A stretch of 64,000 bases of DNA, taken from Xanthomonas fragariae (lineage in GTDB: Bacteria; Pseudomonadota; Gammaproteobacteria; Xanthomonadales; Xanthomonadaceae). A model generated the notes under the pieces. The model was not told the DNA's origin and did not search any database. It saw only the letters and a program-made list of their open reading frames with translations. A program made the translations under genes and the position numbers. Below, piece by piece: positions 7,524-17,718 of this stretch (positions within the stretch are counted from its first letter, which is position 1; each line of letters opens with the position of its first letter). The stretch spans positions 186,001-250,000 of the forward strand of contig NZ_CP071955.1 of assembly GCF_017603965.1 (NCBI RefSeq), written 5' to 3'.

Positions 7524-8789
7524 CTACAGAACGCGATCGTCCGGCGCGAGCGGATCGGCTGGCGGTGTTTCATACGCCGAAAAGATCGACTCGGGCAGTG
7601 AGTGCTGCGGCATGGTCTCGTGCACCGGTTCACCACGTGCGGCACGCAAGGCATTGGCATAGCAATGCTGCGCTGAAAACAGATCGCCTGCCGCCGCGAA
7701 GCCGTGTCCGAGTTCTTCCCAGGCCGGGCTACCAGCACCGTTGGCCACAGCGCGATGCAGAAATTCTTCGGCCTGCGACCACTGCTGTTGGTGGCGTGCC
7801 AGCCGCGCCAGCGTCAGCAACAGACCCGGGCTATCCGGATACTGGGTCAGCCAACGCTGCGCACTGGCGCGACGCGAATCGTATTTTTCCAGAGGCAGCA
7901 CGCCGTACAGACGCACCAGCGATTCGTCCCACTGCGTATCCAGCGCCTGTTCCAGGCTGTGGACGGCCGCATCGTCCCAATGCAGTATCGCCGCGCGCTG
8001 TGCGTAAGCGCCGACTACTGCTGGATAAGTGCGCAGTGGTTTGGGCAATGTTTCCCAACGCTCGGCCAGTGCATTGGCGTCGCTGGCCTGCAACAGCGTT
8101 TGTTCGGCCAACGTCGCTTCCAGCGCGCTGTAGGCGTCGGGTGCCAGCACTGCCTGCTGACGCAAGGCGCCAAGCTGACCGTAAGCTTCATCGGCGCGAC
8201 CGATCTGCGCCAATGCGTGCGTACGCAGCAGCAGGCCGCGCGCCGGCAGCGGTTGAGCGTTGGCGATGTCGAGTGCATTGATCGCCTCGACCGGGCGTTG
8301 CCGTGCCAGATACCGCTCGCCTTGCAGCAATGCATGCGCGGTGGGGTCGCGCTCGGCCAATTGCTGGGCCAGTGCATTGGCCCCTGCCTCATCGCCGCGC
8401 GCGTCGGCCACCCGCACTGCGCTTGCCAACGCAATGCCGCTGACTTCGTCGTCTTCGCTGGCGTTTACCAGCAGGCGTTCGGCGCGCTGCCACTGGCCAT
8501 GATCGGCCGCGCGCAGGCCTTCAATCAGTCGCGCACGGCCTTTCTTGTGGCGGTACTTGCCCCAGACGCGGAACGGCAGGCTGATCAGCGTCCACAACAG
8601 CCACAACACCAACAGCGCGATGACCAGGATCAGCGCCGCTTGCGGCATGGCCGCGCGGTAGTCGTTGCCATCAACGCTGACCACCACGTTGCCCAGGTCG
8701 TAACTGTTCTGGTGCGACAGCCACTGCGCACCGAGCACGCCCAGCGCTACGGCAACCAACAGAATCAAGACGGTACGCAACACTTTCAT
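7524..8789 (-). CDS. hemY: Heme biosynthesis protein HemY (TPR)
   Basis: A 421-aa inner-membrane protein with two N-terminal membrane segments (VLRTVLILLVAVALGVLGA and AALILVIALLVLWLLWTLI). These are followed by a HemY_N region and a long alpha-helical TPR-like domain rich in Ala and Leu. HemY is encoded with hemD and hemX in gammaproteobacteria and is linked to late tetrapyrrole synthesis; its exact role is unsettled. Its start overlaps the end of hemX by 4 bp. It ends by converging on fadI with the 17-bp hairpin between. Confidence 0.88.
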   Translation of the reverse strand: MKVLRTVLILLVAVALGVLGAQWLSHQNSYDLGNVVVSVDGNDYRAAMPQAALILVIALLVLWLLWTLISLPFRVWGKYRHKKGRARLIEGLRAADHGQWQRAERLLVNASEDDEVSGIALASAVRVADARGDEAGANALAQQLAERDPTAHALLQGERYLARQRPVEAINALDIANAQPLPARGLLLRTHALAQIGRADEAYGQLGALRQQAVLAPDAYSALEATLAEQTLLQASDANALAERWETLPKPLRTYPAVVGAYAQRAAILHWDDAAVHSLEQALDTQWDESLVRLYGVLPLEKYDSRRASAQRWLTQYPDSPGLLLTLARLARHQQQWSQAEEFLHRAVANGAGSPAWEELGHGFAAAGDLFSAQHCYANALRAARGEPVHETMPQHSLPESIFSAYETPPADPLAPDDRVL

Positions 8790-9763
8790 TGAGTGGATCT
8801 CCCTTCACGCATGGCCTGCAATTGCAGCAGGGTGGTGCCCAGTTCCGGCAGGCGCGGACGCAGTGGCGCTTGTTGCAGGGTGCGCAGGCGCGTACGCACC
8901 TGGCGACGTTGTGGCGAATCCGGCCACAGCCGGATAATCCAGCTATCGATGCGCCGCAACGATTGCGCGAAGCCATCGACATCGCCACGTTCTGCCGCCG
9001 CGCGGGCCAGGCTGACTTCGATCTGCAACGCATCGTGCCCAGCGTTGCGGTCGCCGCCGGTTAGCAGGGCATCGCCACGGCTGGGACGAATGTCCACCAG
9101 CGGTGCCAGTACTTTCTGCCACCACGGTTGCGCTGCATTGTTTTTTTGCGCGGTCTGTCCCGGCAAACGGTGCAGATCGGTGGCCAGTTTGTCCAATGTT
9201 CGTCCGACCTGCGCTTGCGGGCCGGCGCCGAGGCGATCTAGCGCATCGCGTTCCTGCACTAGTGCCTGACGCACATTGAGATACCCCGGATCGTCGATGC
9301 CGTTGAGCGTGCCGTTCGCCAGCGCATAGGCGCGGCGCGCACCATCGACATCGCCGGCAATGCTAAGCCGCTGTTGGCCGAGCCGAAGCAGCAATTCCAC
9401 TTCATCCAACCGCAGCGCTTGTGCGCCGTGGCGATTGGGATCTGCCAGTTTTTGCATGGTTTCTTCAAGTAGCGCGCTGCGCTGACTCAAGCCGAGCATC
9501 TCATCGCGCAGCACGCGATTGGTTGCCGCCGCATCTTGCTGACGCTCGTTGGCCAATCGCTGATCGCGTCGCAGCGTTTCCAACATCTGTTGCATGCCAT
9601 CCCAGCGCTGTTGCTGCGCTTCGGCCGCCTGCAGCTGTTCGGCCTGATACGTCTGCCATGTGCGCCAGCCCAGAAACAGCGCCGCGCCCACCGCCACCAC
9701 GGCGACGACAAGCAGCAGCCATGCCAACGGAAAGCGTCGCGTGGGAGCGGGCATGTCAGTCAT
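8786..9763 (-). CDS. hemX: HemX-like membrane protein
   Basis: A 325-aa protein with a short basic N-terminus, one membrane anchor (FPLAWLLLVVAVVAVGAALFLGW) and a long coiled-coil stretch rich in Gln and Ala (YQAEQLQAAEAQQQRW). This is the HemX layout. Despite frequent labelling as uroporphyrinogen-III C-methyltransferase, there is no methyltransferase domain here. The helical C-terminal part contains repeated LRLGQQRL and LARAAAERGD elements. It lies between hemD and hemY in one direction and is likely co-transcribed. An ATG at codon 4 is an alternative start. Confidence 0.85.
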   Translation of the reverse strand: MTDMPAPTRRFPLAWLLLVVAVVAVGAALFLGWRTWQTYQAEQLQAAEAQQQRWDGMQQMLETLRRDQRLANERQQDAAATNRVLRDEMLGLSQRSALLEETMQKLADPNRHGAQALRLDEVELLLRLGQQRLSIAGDVDGARRAYALANGTLNGIDDPGYLNVRQALVQERDALDRLGAGPQAQVGRTLDKLATDLHRLPGQTAQKNNAAQPWWQKVLAPLVDIRPSRGDALLTGGDRNAGHDALQIEVSLARAAAERGDVDGFAQSLRRIDSWIIRLWPDSPQRRQVRTRLRTLQQAPLRPRLPELGTTLLQLQAMREGRSTQ

Positions 9764-9866
9764 TCGGGCATCCTCGGGCGGTCACGACCGGCGTAGGCGC
9801 CGCAGTCATCTCATACAGCATGGCGTGCAGCGGCAGACGCCCGCAAGCTGTGTTTGAGTTCGGAGT

Positions 9867-10643
9867 TCAGCAAAGTCGCAGCGGCGTCATGATTGCGGCA
9901 GCGGCAGCGGCCAAGTGCACGGGCAGTGGACCTGCGGCACGTACGACATGCATGAAGCCGGCAGCGTGTGCGGATTGGAGCATGCGATCGCTGGAGGCCA
10001 CCACTGGCCGCTGCCGCCACGCCTCGATCAGCGCAGCAGGCAGTTGTTGCAAGACCAATGACAATGCTTCGGCGCTGCTCAGTGCCAATACACTGCGTGG
10101 CAGTGCGACGGACAAGGCCTGCACTGCCGATGCCCGCAATCGCAGTGCAATGCGTTGATAGACATCGGCGCGCAGGATGTGTGCGCCGCGCTGTTCCAGC
10201 GCAGGTGCCAGCATGCCGCGTCCACCCGGTGCGGTGATCAATCCGACCGTGTCCGGCGGTGGCTGGAACAGCGGCAGCGCGAGCAGCCCTTCGCTATCCA
10301 TGCGCGCAGGGCGTACCACGGTGTCGATTCCGCAGGCCTGCAATGTGCGTGCGGTACCGTCGCCCACGCTCACCCATTGCGCCTGCGCCGGACGTTGCAG
10401 CGGCGCAAGACGGTGCGCCGCCTTTACGGCTGCAGGGCTGGTGAACACTGCGATCGGTGCTTCCAGCGCTTTCCGCAACGCAGCTCGCGACTGCGCGGTG
10501 TCGTTGGTCTGCAAGCGCCACGGTGACAGCGCGAGGACGCGCCCGCCATGCCGCGCCACTGGTCGCCGCAGCGGCGCGTGGTCGCCGCTGGGCCTCAGCG
10601 AGATCAGGGTCCAGGCATCGGCGGATGGGGCGGCGCGCGTCAT
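9867..10643 (-). CDS. hemD: Uroporphyrinogen-III synthase
   Basis: A 258-aa HemD family protein that cyclises hydroxymethylbilane to uroporphyrinogen III. Typical sparse family motifs are visible: SLRPSGDHAPLRRPVARHGG at the N-terminus, VFTSPAAVKAAHRL, VSVGDGTARTLQACGI, LITAPGGRGMLAPALEQRG and LALSSAEALSLVL. Sequence conservation in this family is low, but the position in front of hemX-hemY supports the call. The gap to hemX is 103 bp. No hemC is present in the window. Confidence 0.88.
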   Translation of the reverse strand: MTRAAPSADAWTLISLRPSGDHAPLRRPVARHGGRVLALSPWRLQTNDTAQSRAALRKALEAPIAVFTSPAAVKAAHRLAPLQRPAQAQWVSVGDGTARTLQACGIDTVVRPARMDSEGLLALPLFQPPPDTVGLITAPGGRGMLAPALEQRGAHILRADVYQRIALRLRASAVQALSVALPRSVLALSSAEALSLVLQQLPAALIEAWRQRPVVASSDRMLQSAHAAGFMHVVRAAGPLPVHLAAAAAAIMTPLRLC

Positions 10644-10829
10644 CCGCCGATTATGCTAGAGCGGCGCAATGGCGGGACAGCGGCAATCGGTCGCGGTTCC
10701 GTTCATGCGCCATGGCTGCCGTTGCGGTGCTCGACCGGGCATACGCCAGCACATGCATACAGACACCAAGGCGGCGTTTAAGCGCCAGGGGAAAATCCGT
10801 AACCACTTGAAAAATAGCTGAATCAAGTC

Positions 10830-11051
10830 GTGACCCGGCGCGACAACCGCACTTGGAGTGGCGCCGTGATCAGGCCCTGCCTCATCAATATGCAGCGCAG
10901 TAGCGACCGTCTGCAGACCATGTCGGCGCATTTCAAAGTGGCCGACGCTGCCGAGCGGCGGCTAGGTCTGGTATCCCAATCGACCTATCAGCCTTGCTGT
11001 CCTGTGCGCGCCGGAGCATTGATCATCACCCGGGAAGCGCGCGATTGCTGA
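10830..11051 (+). pseudogene. Possible glycosyltransferase family 25 relic
   Basis: The reading frame contains CLINMQRSSDRLQTMSAHF followed by ADAAERR. This resembles the conserved N-terminus of family 25 LPS glycosyltransferases (INLxRSxDR...). The frame stops at 11049-11051 and nothing resembling the rest of the enzyme follows. The start is uncertain. The surrounding sequence from 10644 to 11249 holds no other supported gene. The call rests on one short motif. Confidence 0.35.
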
Positions 11052-11249
11052 TGGCTGCCGAAGCGCGCTGGCGCATCATGGTCGACATCGTTGTGTTTGC
11101 GCCTGAGAGCGATTCAAAAAAACCAGCCCGTGTCACCAGACAACGCTGCACGCGTTCACCATGCGGTACCGCATGTCATCCAGGTGCACAAGACGCTCGC
11201 AGAACATTGCGGCATGATGCCGCTCTTCGCCGTTTTTCAGCCTTTGCCG

Positions 11250-11720
11250 ATGACGCTTTCGTGCCCGCTCGCATCCGCCCTGCAGTCGCTGCAGCAGCAA
11301 TTCAGCGCCATGCCGCCAGTGCTGTCGATGGGCATCGCCGTCGACGGGTTGTACGACGGTGCGCTGCGTCTGCGCGCGCCACTGCAGGCCAATGTCAACG
11401 ATAAGGCCAATGCGTTCGGCGGCAGCCTGGCCTCGCTGATGACATTGGCCAGCTGGGGATGGTTGACCCTGCAACTGCGACTGGCCGGCCACAGCGCCGA
11501 TGTCTATGTCGCCGACAGCCAGCTGCGCTATGTCGCGCCGGTGTACGAGGATCTGGTGGCCAACGCCGAGCCGTCCGAAATGGCGAGCTGGGAGGCATTT
11601 TTGGCTACCTTCCGGCAACGCGGCAAGGCCCCCATCGGCATGCGTGCACAGATCGCGCTGGGCTCCGGTACGGCGGCGGCCACATTGAGCGGGCGCTTCG
11701 TGGCGTTTGCGAAACAGTAG
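11250..11720 (+). CDS. Hotdog-fold thioesterase, YiiD C-terminal type
   Basis: A 156-aa protein that resembles the putative thioesterase domain found at the C-terminus of YiiD. The hotdog helix is in NDKANAFGGSLASLMTLASWG. The strand SADVYVADSQLRYVAPVY and the C-terminal GTAAATLSGRFVAF are typical. The open frame extends upstream to 11091. That extension has unusual composition and overlaps a degraded region, so I chose the ATG at 11250 (MTLSCPLASALQSL). Likely substrate is an acyl-CoA thioester; the specificity cannot be read. Confidence 0.75.
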   Translation: MTLSCPLASALQSLQQQFSAMPPVLSMGIAVDGLYDGALRLRAPLQANVNDKANAFGGSLASLMTLASWGWLTLQLRLAGHSADVYVADSQLRYVAPVYEDLVANAEPSEMASWEAFLATFRQRGKAPIGMRAQIALGSGTAAATLSGRFVAFAKQ

Positions 11721-11744
11721 AGATGCGGGCTGGATTCAAGGGGA

Positions 11745-12167
11745 ATGCGCATGCGTGCAGTAATGGTGGCGATGCTGGTGCTGGTGCTGGTGAGCGGGGT
11801 GGCCAATGCCAGCAGTCGCACCCAGGCGCGCGCACTGGAAATAACGCAGGCCGCCTACACGGCCGCAGTGCGCTGGAGCGATTTCGATGCCGCGCAGAGC
11901 TTTGTCGAACCGGCCTATGCGCTGGCGCGTCCGCTCAGCGACCTGGAACGCTCGCGCTACGAGCAGGTGCAGATTTCCGGCTACCGCGAGGTGCGCGTGG
12001 GTGAAGACGTCGATGGGACCATGCGCCGCGAGGTCGAACTGCGCGTGGTCAACCGCAATACCCAGGCCGAGCGGCTGGTGCGCAGCATCGAACTGTGGCG
12101 CTGGGATGCCGAGCGCAAACGCTGGTGGCTGGCCAGTGGCCTGCCCGATCTTTGGCAGGGCCAGTAG
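11745..12167 (+). CDS. Small exported protein of unknown function
   Basis: A 140-aa product with an N-terminal signal peptide (VMVAMLVLVLVSGVANA, cleavage near residue 22) and no lipobox. The mature part has a helix (TQARALEITQAAYTAAVRWSDF) and then strands ending RSIELWRWDAERKRWWLASGLPDLW. This shape resembles NTF2-like small periplasmic proteins, but I cannot assign a family. GGGG at about 11740 suits the second ATG at 11751 as well as the first. It sits 24 bp after the thioesterase gene and may be co-transcribed. Confidence 0.75.
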   Translation: MRMRAVMVAMLVLVLVSGVANASSRTQARALEITQAAYTAAVRWSDFDAAQSFVEPAYALARPLSDLERSRYEQVQISGYREVRVGEDVDGTMRREVELRVVNRNTQAERLVRSIELWRWDAERKRWWLASGLPDLWQGQ

Positions 12168-12244
12168 CCCGGCGCTTTCTGCGCTGGCCGTCGCGTGCGC
12201 CAGCTATGCGACAATTCCCGCCCGCTTTGATTGACCCTGAACCC

Positions 12245-12682
12245 GTGAATTTCGAAGATCTGCAGGCCTTTGTCGGCCGCAACCCCATGTTGTCGCTGGC
12301 CCTGGTGGGCCTGACCATCGCCCTGATCGTCACCGAAGTCGCGCGCCTGTTCCGTGGGTACCGCGCACTCCAGCCGGCCGAGCTGACCCGTTTGATCAAC
12401 AGCGAAAACGCGCTGGTGATCGATCTGTCGCCCACCGCCGATTTCGAAAAAGGCCATATCGCCGGTAGCCGGAGTGTGGCGCTGGCCAAGTTCGAGCCGG
12501 CCGGCAAGTTGCTCGCCAATGCCAAGGCCTCCGCTGTGGTGGTGGTCTGCCGTAACGGCAACGCCTCCGCAGATGCCGCCAAGACGCTGAAGAAGGCTGG
12601 CTTCGCGCAGGTGTACTGGCTCGAAGGTGGCGTGGCTGCCTGGCAGGTGGCCGAGCTGCCGCTGGTCAAGGGCCGCGCCTGA
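12245..12682 (+). CDS. Membrane-anchored rhodanese-like protein (YibN type)
   Basis: 145 aa from the GTG at 12245 (NFEDLQAFVGRNPMLSLALV). An N-terminal membrane helix (MLSLALVGLTIALIVTEVARLF) precedes a rhodanese domain with VIDLSPTADFEKGHIAGS, the active-site loop VVVCRNGNASADAA and YWLEGGVAAWQ. The catalytic cysteine is present in VCRNGN. E. coli yibN has the same anchor-plus-rhodanese design and also lies near secB and gpsA, so the gene order is conserved. The open frame extends upstream to 12095, but that part overlaps the preceding gene. Confidence 0.85.
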   Translation: MNFEDLQAFVGRNPMLSLALVGLTIALIVTEVARLFRGYRALQPAELTRLINSENALVIDLSPTADFEKGHIAGSRSVALAKFEPAGKLLANAKASAVVVVCRNGNASADAAKTLKKAGFAQVYWLEGGVAAWQVAELPLVKGRA

Positions 12683-12793
12683 TCGCACCTTGTGAGGCGC
12701 TGGGCAAGTCCCCATTGCTTGCGTGAGAGACTCGTGCTTTCACATCTTGCATCATTCAACGCTGCATCCACAGAACCGTTTCTGGAGTTAGGA

Positions 12794-13309
12794 ATGTCCG
12801 ACGAAATCATCAACGGCGCGGCTGCGCCGGCCGACGCCGCTGCTGGCCCCGCTTTCACCATCGAGAAGATTTACGTCAAGGACGTTTCTTTCGAATCGCC
12901 GAACGCACCGACCGTCTTCAATGACGCCAACCAGCCCGAGCTGCAGCTGAACCTTAATCAAAAGGTGCAGCGCCTTAACGATAACGCCTTCGAAGTCGTG
13001 CTGGCTGTGACCCTGACCTGCACCGCCAGCGGCAAGACCGCGTACGTGGCCGAAGTGCAGCAGGCGGGCGTGTTCGGCCTGGTCGGTCTGGACCCGCAGG
13101 CGATCGACGTGCTGCTCGGCACCCAATGCCCGAACATTCTGTTCCCGTATGTGCGCACCCTGGTCAGCGACCTGATCCAGGCTGGCGGCTTCCCACCGTT
13201 CTATCTGCAGCCGATCAATTTCGAAGCTCTGTACGCAGAGACTCTGCGTCAACGTTCGCAGGGCCAAGACGCCTCGTTGGCCGATTCCGAGCCGGGTGGC
13301 AATGCCTAA
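12794..13309 (+). CDS. secB: Protein-export chaperone SecB
   Basis: A 171-aa tetrameric cytosolic chaperone that keeps preproteins unfolded and hands them to SecA. The core family motifs [70 protein letters not shown] and [17 protein letters not shown] are intact. An Ala-rich N-terminus precedes the core. The ATG at 12794, preceded by GGAGTTAGG, is the start; the upstream frame extension is not supported. gpsA follows after 15 bp, so the pair is an operon. Confidence 0.97.
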   Translation: MSDEIINGAAAPADAAAGPAFTIEKIYVKDVSFESPNAPTVFNDANQPELQLNLNQKVQRLNDNAFEVVLAVTLTCTASGKTAYVAEVQQAGVFGLVGLDPQAIDVLLGTQCPNILFPYVRTLVSDLIQAGGFPPFYLQPINFEALYAETLRQRSQGQDASLADSEPGGNA

Positions 13310-13324
13310 GCATCGCCTGCGCCG

Positions 13325-14356
13325 ATGAGCGATTCGAAACAGAAGATCGCCGTTCTCGGCGCCGGTTCCTGGGGAACGGCCTTGGCCGCACTGCTCGCCA
13401 GACACGGTCACCCGACCGTGCTCTGGGGGCGCGATGCGTCGATGGTGGATGCCATCGATCGCAGCCACGAGAACGTGCGCTATTTGCCGGGCATTACGCT
13501 GCCTGAGAATCTGCGCGCGACCACCGATCTGCGGCTGGCCATTGCCGCTGCAGGTTGGATCCTGGTTGTGGTTCCCTCGCATGCGTTCACCGAGACCATC
13601 CAGCTGATTGCACCGCTGCGTCCGGGCGGTGAAGGTGTTGCGTGGGCGACCAAGGGGTTCGAGCCCGGCTCCGGGCGGTTTCTGCATGAAGTTGCGCGCG
13701 ACATCCTCGGCCCCAGCGTTCCGCTTGCCGTAGTAACCGGGCCGTCGTTCGCCAAGGAAGTCACGCTCGGCTTGCCGACCGCCATTACTGTGCACGGCGA
13801 CGATGCGGCGTTTGCGCAAGTAGTAGCCGATGCGATGCATGGCCCCACCTTCCGCGCCTACACCGGTGATGACATGGTGGGCGCCGAGCTCGGTGGCGCG
13901 ATGAAAAATGTGCTGGCGGTAGCGACCGGTGTGGCCGACGGCATGCAACTCGGCCTCAACGCACGCGCCGGTTTGATCACGCGTGGCTTGAACGAGATGC
14001 TGCGCCTGGCGGCAGTCATCGGTGCACGTCCAGAAACCTTGATGGGCCTGGCCGGGTTGGGCGATCTGGTGCTGACCTGCACTGGCGATCTGTCGCGCAA
14101 TCGTCGGTTGGGATTGGCGTTGGGACGTGGGCAGAGCCTGAACGATGCGATCGGCCAGATCGGCCAGGTCGTCGAGTCGGTACAGACCGCCGACGAAGTC
14201 ATGCGTCAGGCCGAACACCACGGCATCGAATTACCCATCTCCAACGCCGTGCGTGCCGTATTGCATGGCGAGATCAGCCCGGAAGCAGGCTTGAAAGAAT
14301 TGCTGGCACGCGAGCGTAAGCCCGAGTATCCGCAGACCTTGTTTAGTCGGCCTTGA
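13325..14356 (+). CDS. gpsA: Glycerol-3-phosphate dehydrogenase [NAD(P)+]
   Basis: A 343-aa enzyme that makes sn-glycerol-3-phosphate from dihydroxyacetone phosphate for phospholipid synthesis. The NAD(P)-binding Rossmann motif is [12 protein letters not shown] at residues 11-22. Substrate and dimer motifs include [42 protein letters not shown] and [13 protein letters not shown], with the catalytic Lys in GAMKN. The C-terminus ([17 protein letters not shown]) is normal in length. It forms a conserved neighbourhood with secB. Confidence 0.97.
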   Translation: MSDSKQKIAVLGAGSWGTALAALLARHGHPTVLWGRDASMVDAIDRSHENVRYLPGITLPENLRATTDLRLAIAAAGWILVVVPSHAFTETIQLIAPLRPGGEGVAWATKGFEPGSGRFLHEVARDILGPSVPLAVVTGPSFAKEVTLGLPTAITVHGDDAAFAQVVADAMHGPTFRAYTGDDMVGAELGGAMKNVLAVATGVADGMQLGLNARAGLITRGLNEMLRLAAVIGARPETLMGLAGLGDLVLTCTGDLSRNRRLGLALGRGQSLNDAIGQIGQVVESVQTADEVMRQAEHHGIELPISNAVRAVLHGEISPEAGLKELLARERKPEYPQTLFSRP

Positions 14357-15042
14357 AAAAATAGCTTTCAGCAAGTCCTTGCCGCATAGAGCATTGGTCT
14401 GGGCACCATCGACGTCATCACGATGGCTCGGAGCCAGACACAACAAAACACGATCCAACGCATCAGCCAGCGCGCAGGTTATAGCCAGCAGTGGCGCCGA
14501 TGGCGCTCAGTGCATCGCCCTGCGCGCGTTGATCGTCTGCGCTAGCAATTCCTCCAATCCTCGCTTCGCCCAGGCTTGGTGTAGCTACGGATACGGGGTT
14601 TTTTCAGGAGCGACTGTTTACCTGATTGGTGGCCAGCCGGCTGCGGAATACGGCATCTAGAACAGCAAAACGCGCGGCAATGACCGGCGTTTTCTGTCTT
14701 GCCCAGGCAACACTAGCCCAGTTGCGCGACGCATGCCGCTGCAGTGGCATGCATTTCGCCCCCGAATGAAGAACTGATGCTGCAACGGTCGCGGCATCTT
14801 CAGCGCTGCCTGACACCGTACGCTGCGCCAACAGCTTATGGCCCACGCCGCGCTAGCGCGGGCTTCCAGTCATTGCGCGGCGCTGCTGCCGACTATCGGA
14901 AGAAAGCGTTCCGAGGCGCACGCGACGACGGGTTGCCGGCCCTATCCAAAACAAAGAAGCCCGGTCGTGTGACCGGGCTTCTGGTGCAGCGCGCCAAAAA
15001 CGCGGGCGCTGCGGTCAAACATGCTGGCGTGTCGGCTTGTGC
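14357..15042. other. Long intergenic region, mostly featureless
   Basis: 686 bp between convergent gpsA and ax21. I see no gene with a plausible family match. The short ORFs have poor composition and no ribosome binding sites. Apart from the ax21 terminator at 14955-14982, no repeat or transposon end was recognised. It may be decayed coding sequence. Confidence 0.4.
14955..14982 (-). terminator. Rho-independent terminator of ax21
   Basis: AGAAGCCCGGTC and GACCGGGCTTCT form a perfect 12-bp stem with the 4-nt loop GTGT. On the minus strand it is followed by a T-rich tail (TTTGTTTTGG). It lies about 60 bp after the ax21 stop codon. Confidence 0.85.
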
Positions 15043-15639
15043 TTACCAGCTGAAGCGCGGGCCGACCGACCATTCCTTGTTGCCGTCGCCATCCATACGG
15101 ATATCGCCGTTGATGCCCCAGTTCTGGTTCAACTTCACCTGGGCGCCAAGGCGGCCGTAGAAGTCGTTACCGATGTCGACGCCACGCTTCTTTGAGAAAT
15201 CTTCGTAGCCAGCCAGAGCATACACTTCGAAGTGTTCGCCGAAGGCGTTACGCAGACCGGCTTCAACGCTGTAGCCGTCGAAGCTGATGTTCGGGGTGTC
15301 CAGGTCCAGCTTGCGGTAAGCGACGCGGGCAACGAAATCGGTGCTCGTGGCGATTTCGTGGTTATAGCCCACACCGACACCCCACTGCTGGAAGTCGGAG
15401 TTGGAGCTGGCGAACACGTTGTCGTCGTCGTCAGCGTTCTGCTTGCTGTAATCGCCGAACACGTGGAAGTTCGGGGCAACGGCGTAGGACGCCTTCGCGC
15501 CCCAACCATCAGCGTCGCGGCCTTCGGTCGGAGTGCGCACGTAGTCGCCTTCGACGAAGTTGTAGGAGAGGTTTTCAGCAGCGGAGGCCGCAAACGGCAG
15601 GGCTGCAAGAAGGCCGAGGGCCAGCAGTGAGTTCTTCAT
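15043..15639 (-). CDS. ax21: Ax21 family outer-membrane/OMV protein
   Basis: A 198-aa protein with signal peptide MKNSLLALGLLAALPFAASA. The mature N-terminus begins AENLSYNFVEGDYVRTP, the stretch known from the Ax21 protein of Xanthomonas oryzae. The remainder alternates amphipathic strands (GWGAKASYAV, FHVFGDYSKQ, QQWGVGVGYNHE, FVARVAYRKLDL) and ends in FSW. This is a small outer-membrane beta-barrel with a C-terminal aromatic residue, the typical BAM signal. Ax21 is Sec-exported and released in outer-membrane vesicles. Its earlier proposed role as the ligand of rice XA21 was withdrawn. It has its own terminator. Confidence 0.93.
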   Translation of the reverse strand: MKNSLLALGLLAALPFAASAAENLSYNFVEGDYVRTPTEGRDADGWGAKASYAVAPNFHVFGDYSKQNADDDDNVFASSNSDFQQWGVGVGYNHEIATSTDFVARVAYRKLDLDTPNISFDGYSVEAGLRNAFGEHFEVYALAGYEDFSKKRGVDIGNDFYGRLGAQVKLNQNWGINGDIRMDGDGNKEWSVGPRFSW

Positions 15640-15981
15640 GATCGGTACCTGTACTTATGGTTTGGGCCGGCGCTGAGGCGAATGCCGTTCGCTGCCGAGA
15701 TGTAAATTCTCCGTTATTCGATGGAACGCCAGATGAATTAACGACTGACCAGTTGATGAATCATCGCGCCAGATTCAGCTCCGCTGCCTTGTGGTTACGT
15801 ATGAACGCGCGTAGCGCACGTGCAAAGCGTGACGTTGTTGTGGTTGCGCGGCGCAAATGTGAGACGCGTGTTCAGGAATGCAGAAATGTCGGCGCTTTTG
15901 CGCGGTCTCGCATGCGAGCACATTGTACTGACATCATCGCTGTGAGCATTGCGGCTCTTTGGGCTTGTGCGGAGCTGCATC
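15640..15981. other. Divergent promoter region of ax21 and poxB
   Basis: These 342 bp separate two divergent genes and hold no supported ORF. GTACC lies just ahead of the ax21 ATG. No clear operator was recognised. Confidence 0.4.
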
Positions 15982-17709
15982 GTGGCGAAGAAGAATACGT
16001 TGGCGCGATTTCTGGCCGAAACGCTGCAGAGCGCGGGTGTTGAGCGGATCTGGGGTGTAACCGGCGACAGCCTCAACGGCTTGAGCGATGCGTTGCGCCA
16101 GATGCAGACCATTGAATGGATGCATGTACGCCACGAGGAAGTTGCTGCGTTCGCGGCCGGCGCCGAGGCTGCGGTGACCGGGCAGCTGGCGGTGTGTGCG
16201 GGCAGCTGCGGGCCGGGCAATCTGCATTTGATCAATGGGCTGTTCGATTGTCATCGCAGTCGCCAGCCGGTGCTGGCGATTGCCGCGCACATTCCATCGT
16301 CTGAGATCGGGCTGAGCTATTTTCAGGAGACCCATCCGCAGGAATTGTTCCGCGAGTGCAGTCACTTCGTGGAGTTGGTCACCAATCCGGCGCAACTGCC
16401 GGAAGTGCTGCATCGGGCGATGCGCACCGCGATCCTGCAGCGAGGCGTGGCGGTGCTGGTGATCCCCGGCGATATTGCGCTGCTGGAAGTGGACACGCAG
16501 CTGTCGACCGCTTGGCCGCCGCTGCGCGCACCGCGCGTGTTGCCTGCAGCTGAAGATGTGCAGCAACTGGCCCAGCTGCTGCGGCACAGCAAGGCGGTCA
16601 CATTGTTGTGCGGCAGTGGTTGCGCGGGCGCGCATGATGCGGTGGTGGCCTTGGCCGACACGTTGTGTGCACCGATCGTGCATGCGCTGCGCGGCAAGGA
16701 ATATGTGGAGTGGGAGAACCCGTTCGATGTCGGCATGACTGGTCTGATCGGTTTCAGTTCCGGTTATCACGCAATGCTCAATTGCGACACCTTGATCATG
16801 CTGGGTACGGACTTCCCGTATCGGCAGTTTTATCCGAAGGAAGCGACCATCGTGCAGGTGGATCGCGACCCCAGCGCGCTGGGGCGGCGCACGCCACTGC
16901 AGCTGGGCATCGCTGCCGATGTGGACGAAACCATCGCCGCGTTGCTGCCGCAGCTGCAGCGTTGCGAGGAGCGCAGCTTCCTGGATAAATCGCTTGCGCA
17001 TTACCGAAAGGCGCGCGAAGGACTCGACGATCTGGCGGTGCCGGCAGATCCGGGCGAGCCGTTGCATCCGCAGTTCGTCGCACGGCTGATCAGCCAGATC
17101 GCCGATCAGGATGCGGTGTTCACCTGCGATGTCGGCACGCCGACGGTATGGGCTGCGCGCTACCTACGCATGAACGGCAAGCGCCGTTTGCTGGGTTCGT
17201 TCAACCACGGCTCGATGGCCAATGCGATGCCACAGGCGCTGGGCGCGCAGGCGGCGTTTCCGGCGCGGCAGGTGATCTCGCTGTCGGGCGACGGTGGTTT
17301 TGCGATGTTGATGGGCGACTTTCTCTCGCTGGCGCAGTTGAATCTGCCGGTAAAGGTAGTGGTGTTCAATAACGCGTCGCTGGGATTCGTGGCGATGGAG
17401 ATGAAGGCCGCCGGTTATCTGGATACCGGTACCGAGTTGCGCAATCCGGACTTTGCGGCGATGAGCAATGCAATGGGCATCCTCGGCATCCGGGTGGATG
17501 AGTCCTCACAGCTGGAGCGAGCACTGCGGCAAGCATTCGTGCACTCCGGACCGGCGTTGGTGGATGTGCGTATCGCCACGCAGGAGCTGGCAGCACCGCC
17601 GGCAATCAAACTTGAACAGGCCAAGGGCATGGGCTTGTACCTGCTCAAGGCGGTGATGACAGGGCGCGGCGATGAAGTGATCGAATTGGTCAAGACCAAC
17701 TTTCGCTGA
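15982..17709 (+). CDS. poxB: Pyruvate dehydrogenase (quinone) / ThDP-dependent oxidase
   Basis: About 575 aa, close to the 572 aa of E. coli PoxB. It is a ThDP- and FAD-dependent peripheral membrane enzyme that oxidises pyruvate to acetate and CO2 with electrons to quinone. The N-terminal ThDP-binding Pyr domain has the catalytic Glu in [17 protein letters not shown]. The ThDP Mg-binding motif is in [15 protein letters not shown] to [10 protein letters not shown]. The C-terminus [23 protein letters not shown] resembles the PoxB membrane-binding tail. The frame opens with TTG at 15949; I prefer GTG at 15982 because GGAG lies 7 nt upstream. Confidence 0.87.
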   Translation: MAKKNTLARFLAETLQSAGVERIWGVTGDSLNGLSDALRQMQTIEWMHVRHEEVAAFAAGAEAAVTGQLAVCAGSCGPGNLHLINGLFDCHRSRQPVLAIAAHIPSSEIGLSYFQETHPQELFRECSHFVELVTNPAQLPEVLHRAMRTAILQRGVAVLVIPGDIALLEVDTQLSTAWPPLRAPRVLPAAEDVQQLAQLLRHSKAVTLLCGSGCAGAHDAVVALADTLCAPIVHALRGKEYVEWENPFDVGMTGLIGFSSGYHAMLNCDTLIMLGTDFPYRQFYPKEATIVQVDRDPSALGRRTPLQLGIAADVDETIAALLPQLQRCEERSFLDKSLAHYRKAREGLDDLAVPADPGEPLHPQFVARLISQIADQDAVFTCDVGTPTVWAARYLRMNGKRRLLGSFNHGSMANAMPQALGAQAAFPARQVISLSGDGGFAMLMGDFLSLAQLNLPVKVVVFNNASLGFVAMEMKAAGYLDTGTELRNPDFAAMSNAMGILGIRVDESSQLERALRQAFVHSGPALVDVRIATQELAAPPAIKLEQAKGMGLYLLKAVMTGRGDEVIELVKTNFR

Positions 17710-17718
17710 CGCGGCTGC

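Noticed and set aside
8786..9763. HemX as a uroporphyrinogen-III methyltransferase
   Set aside because: No SAM-dependent methyltransferase domain is present; it is a membrane-anchored coiled-coil protein.
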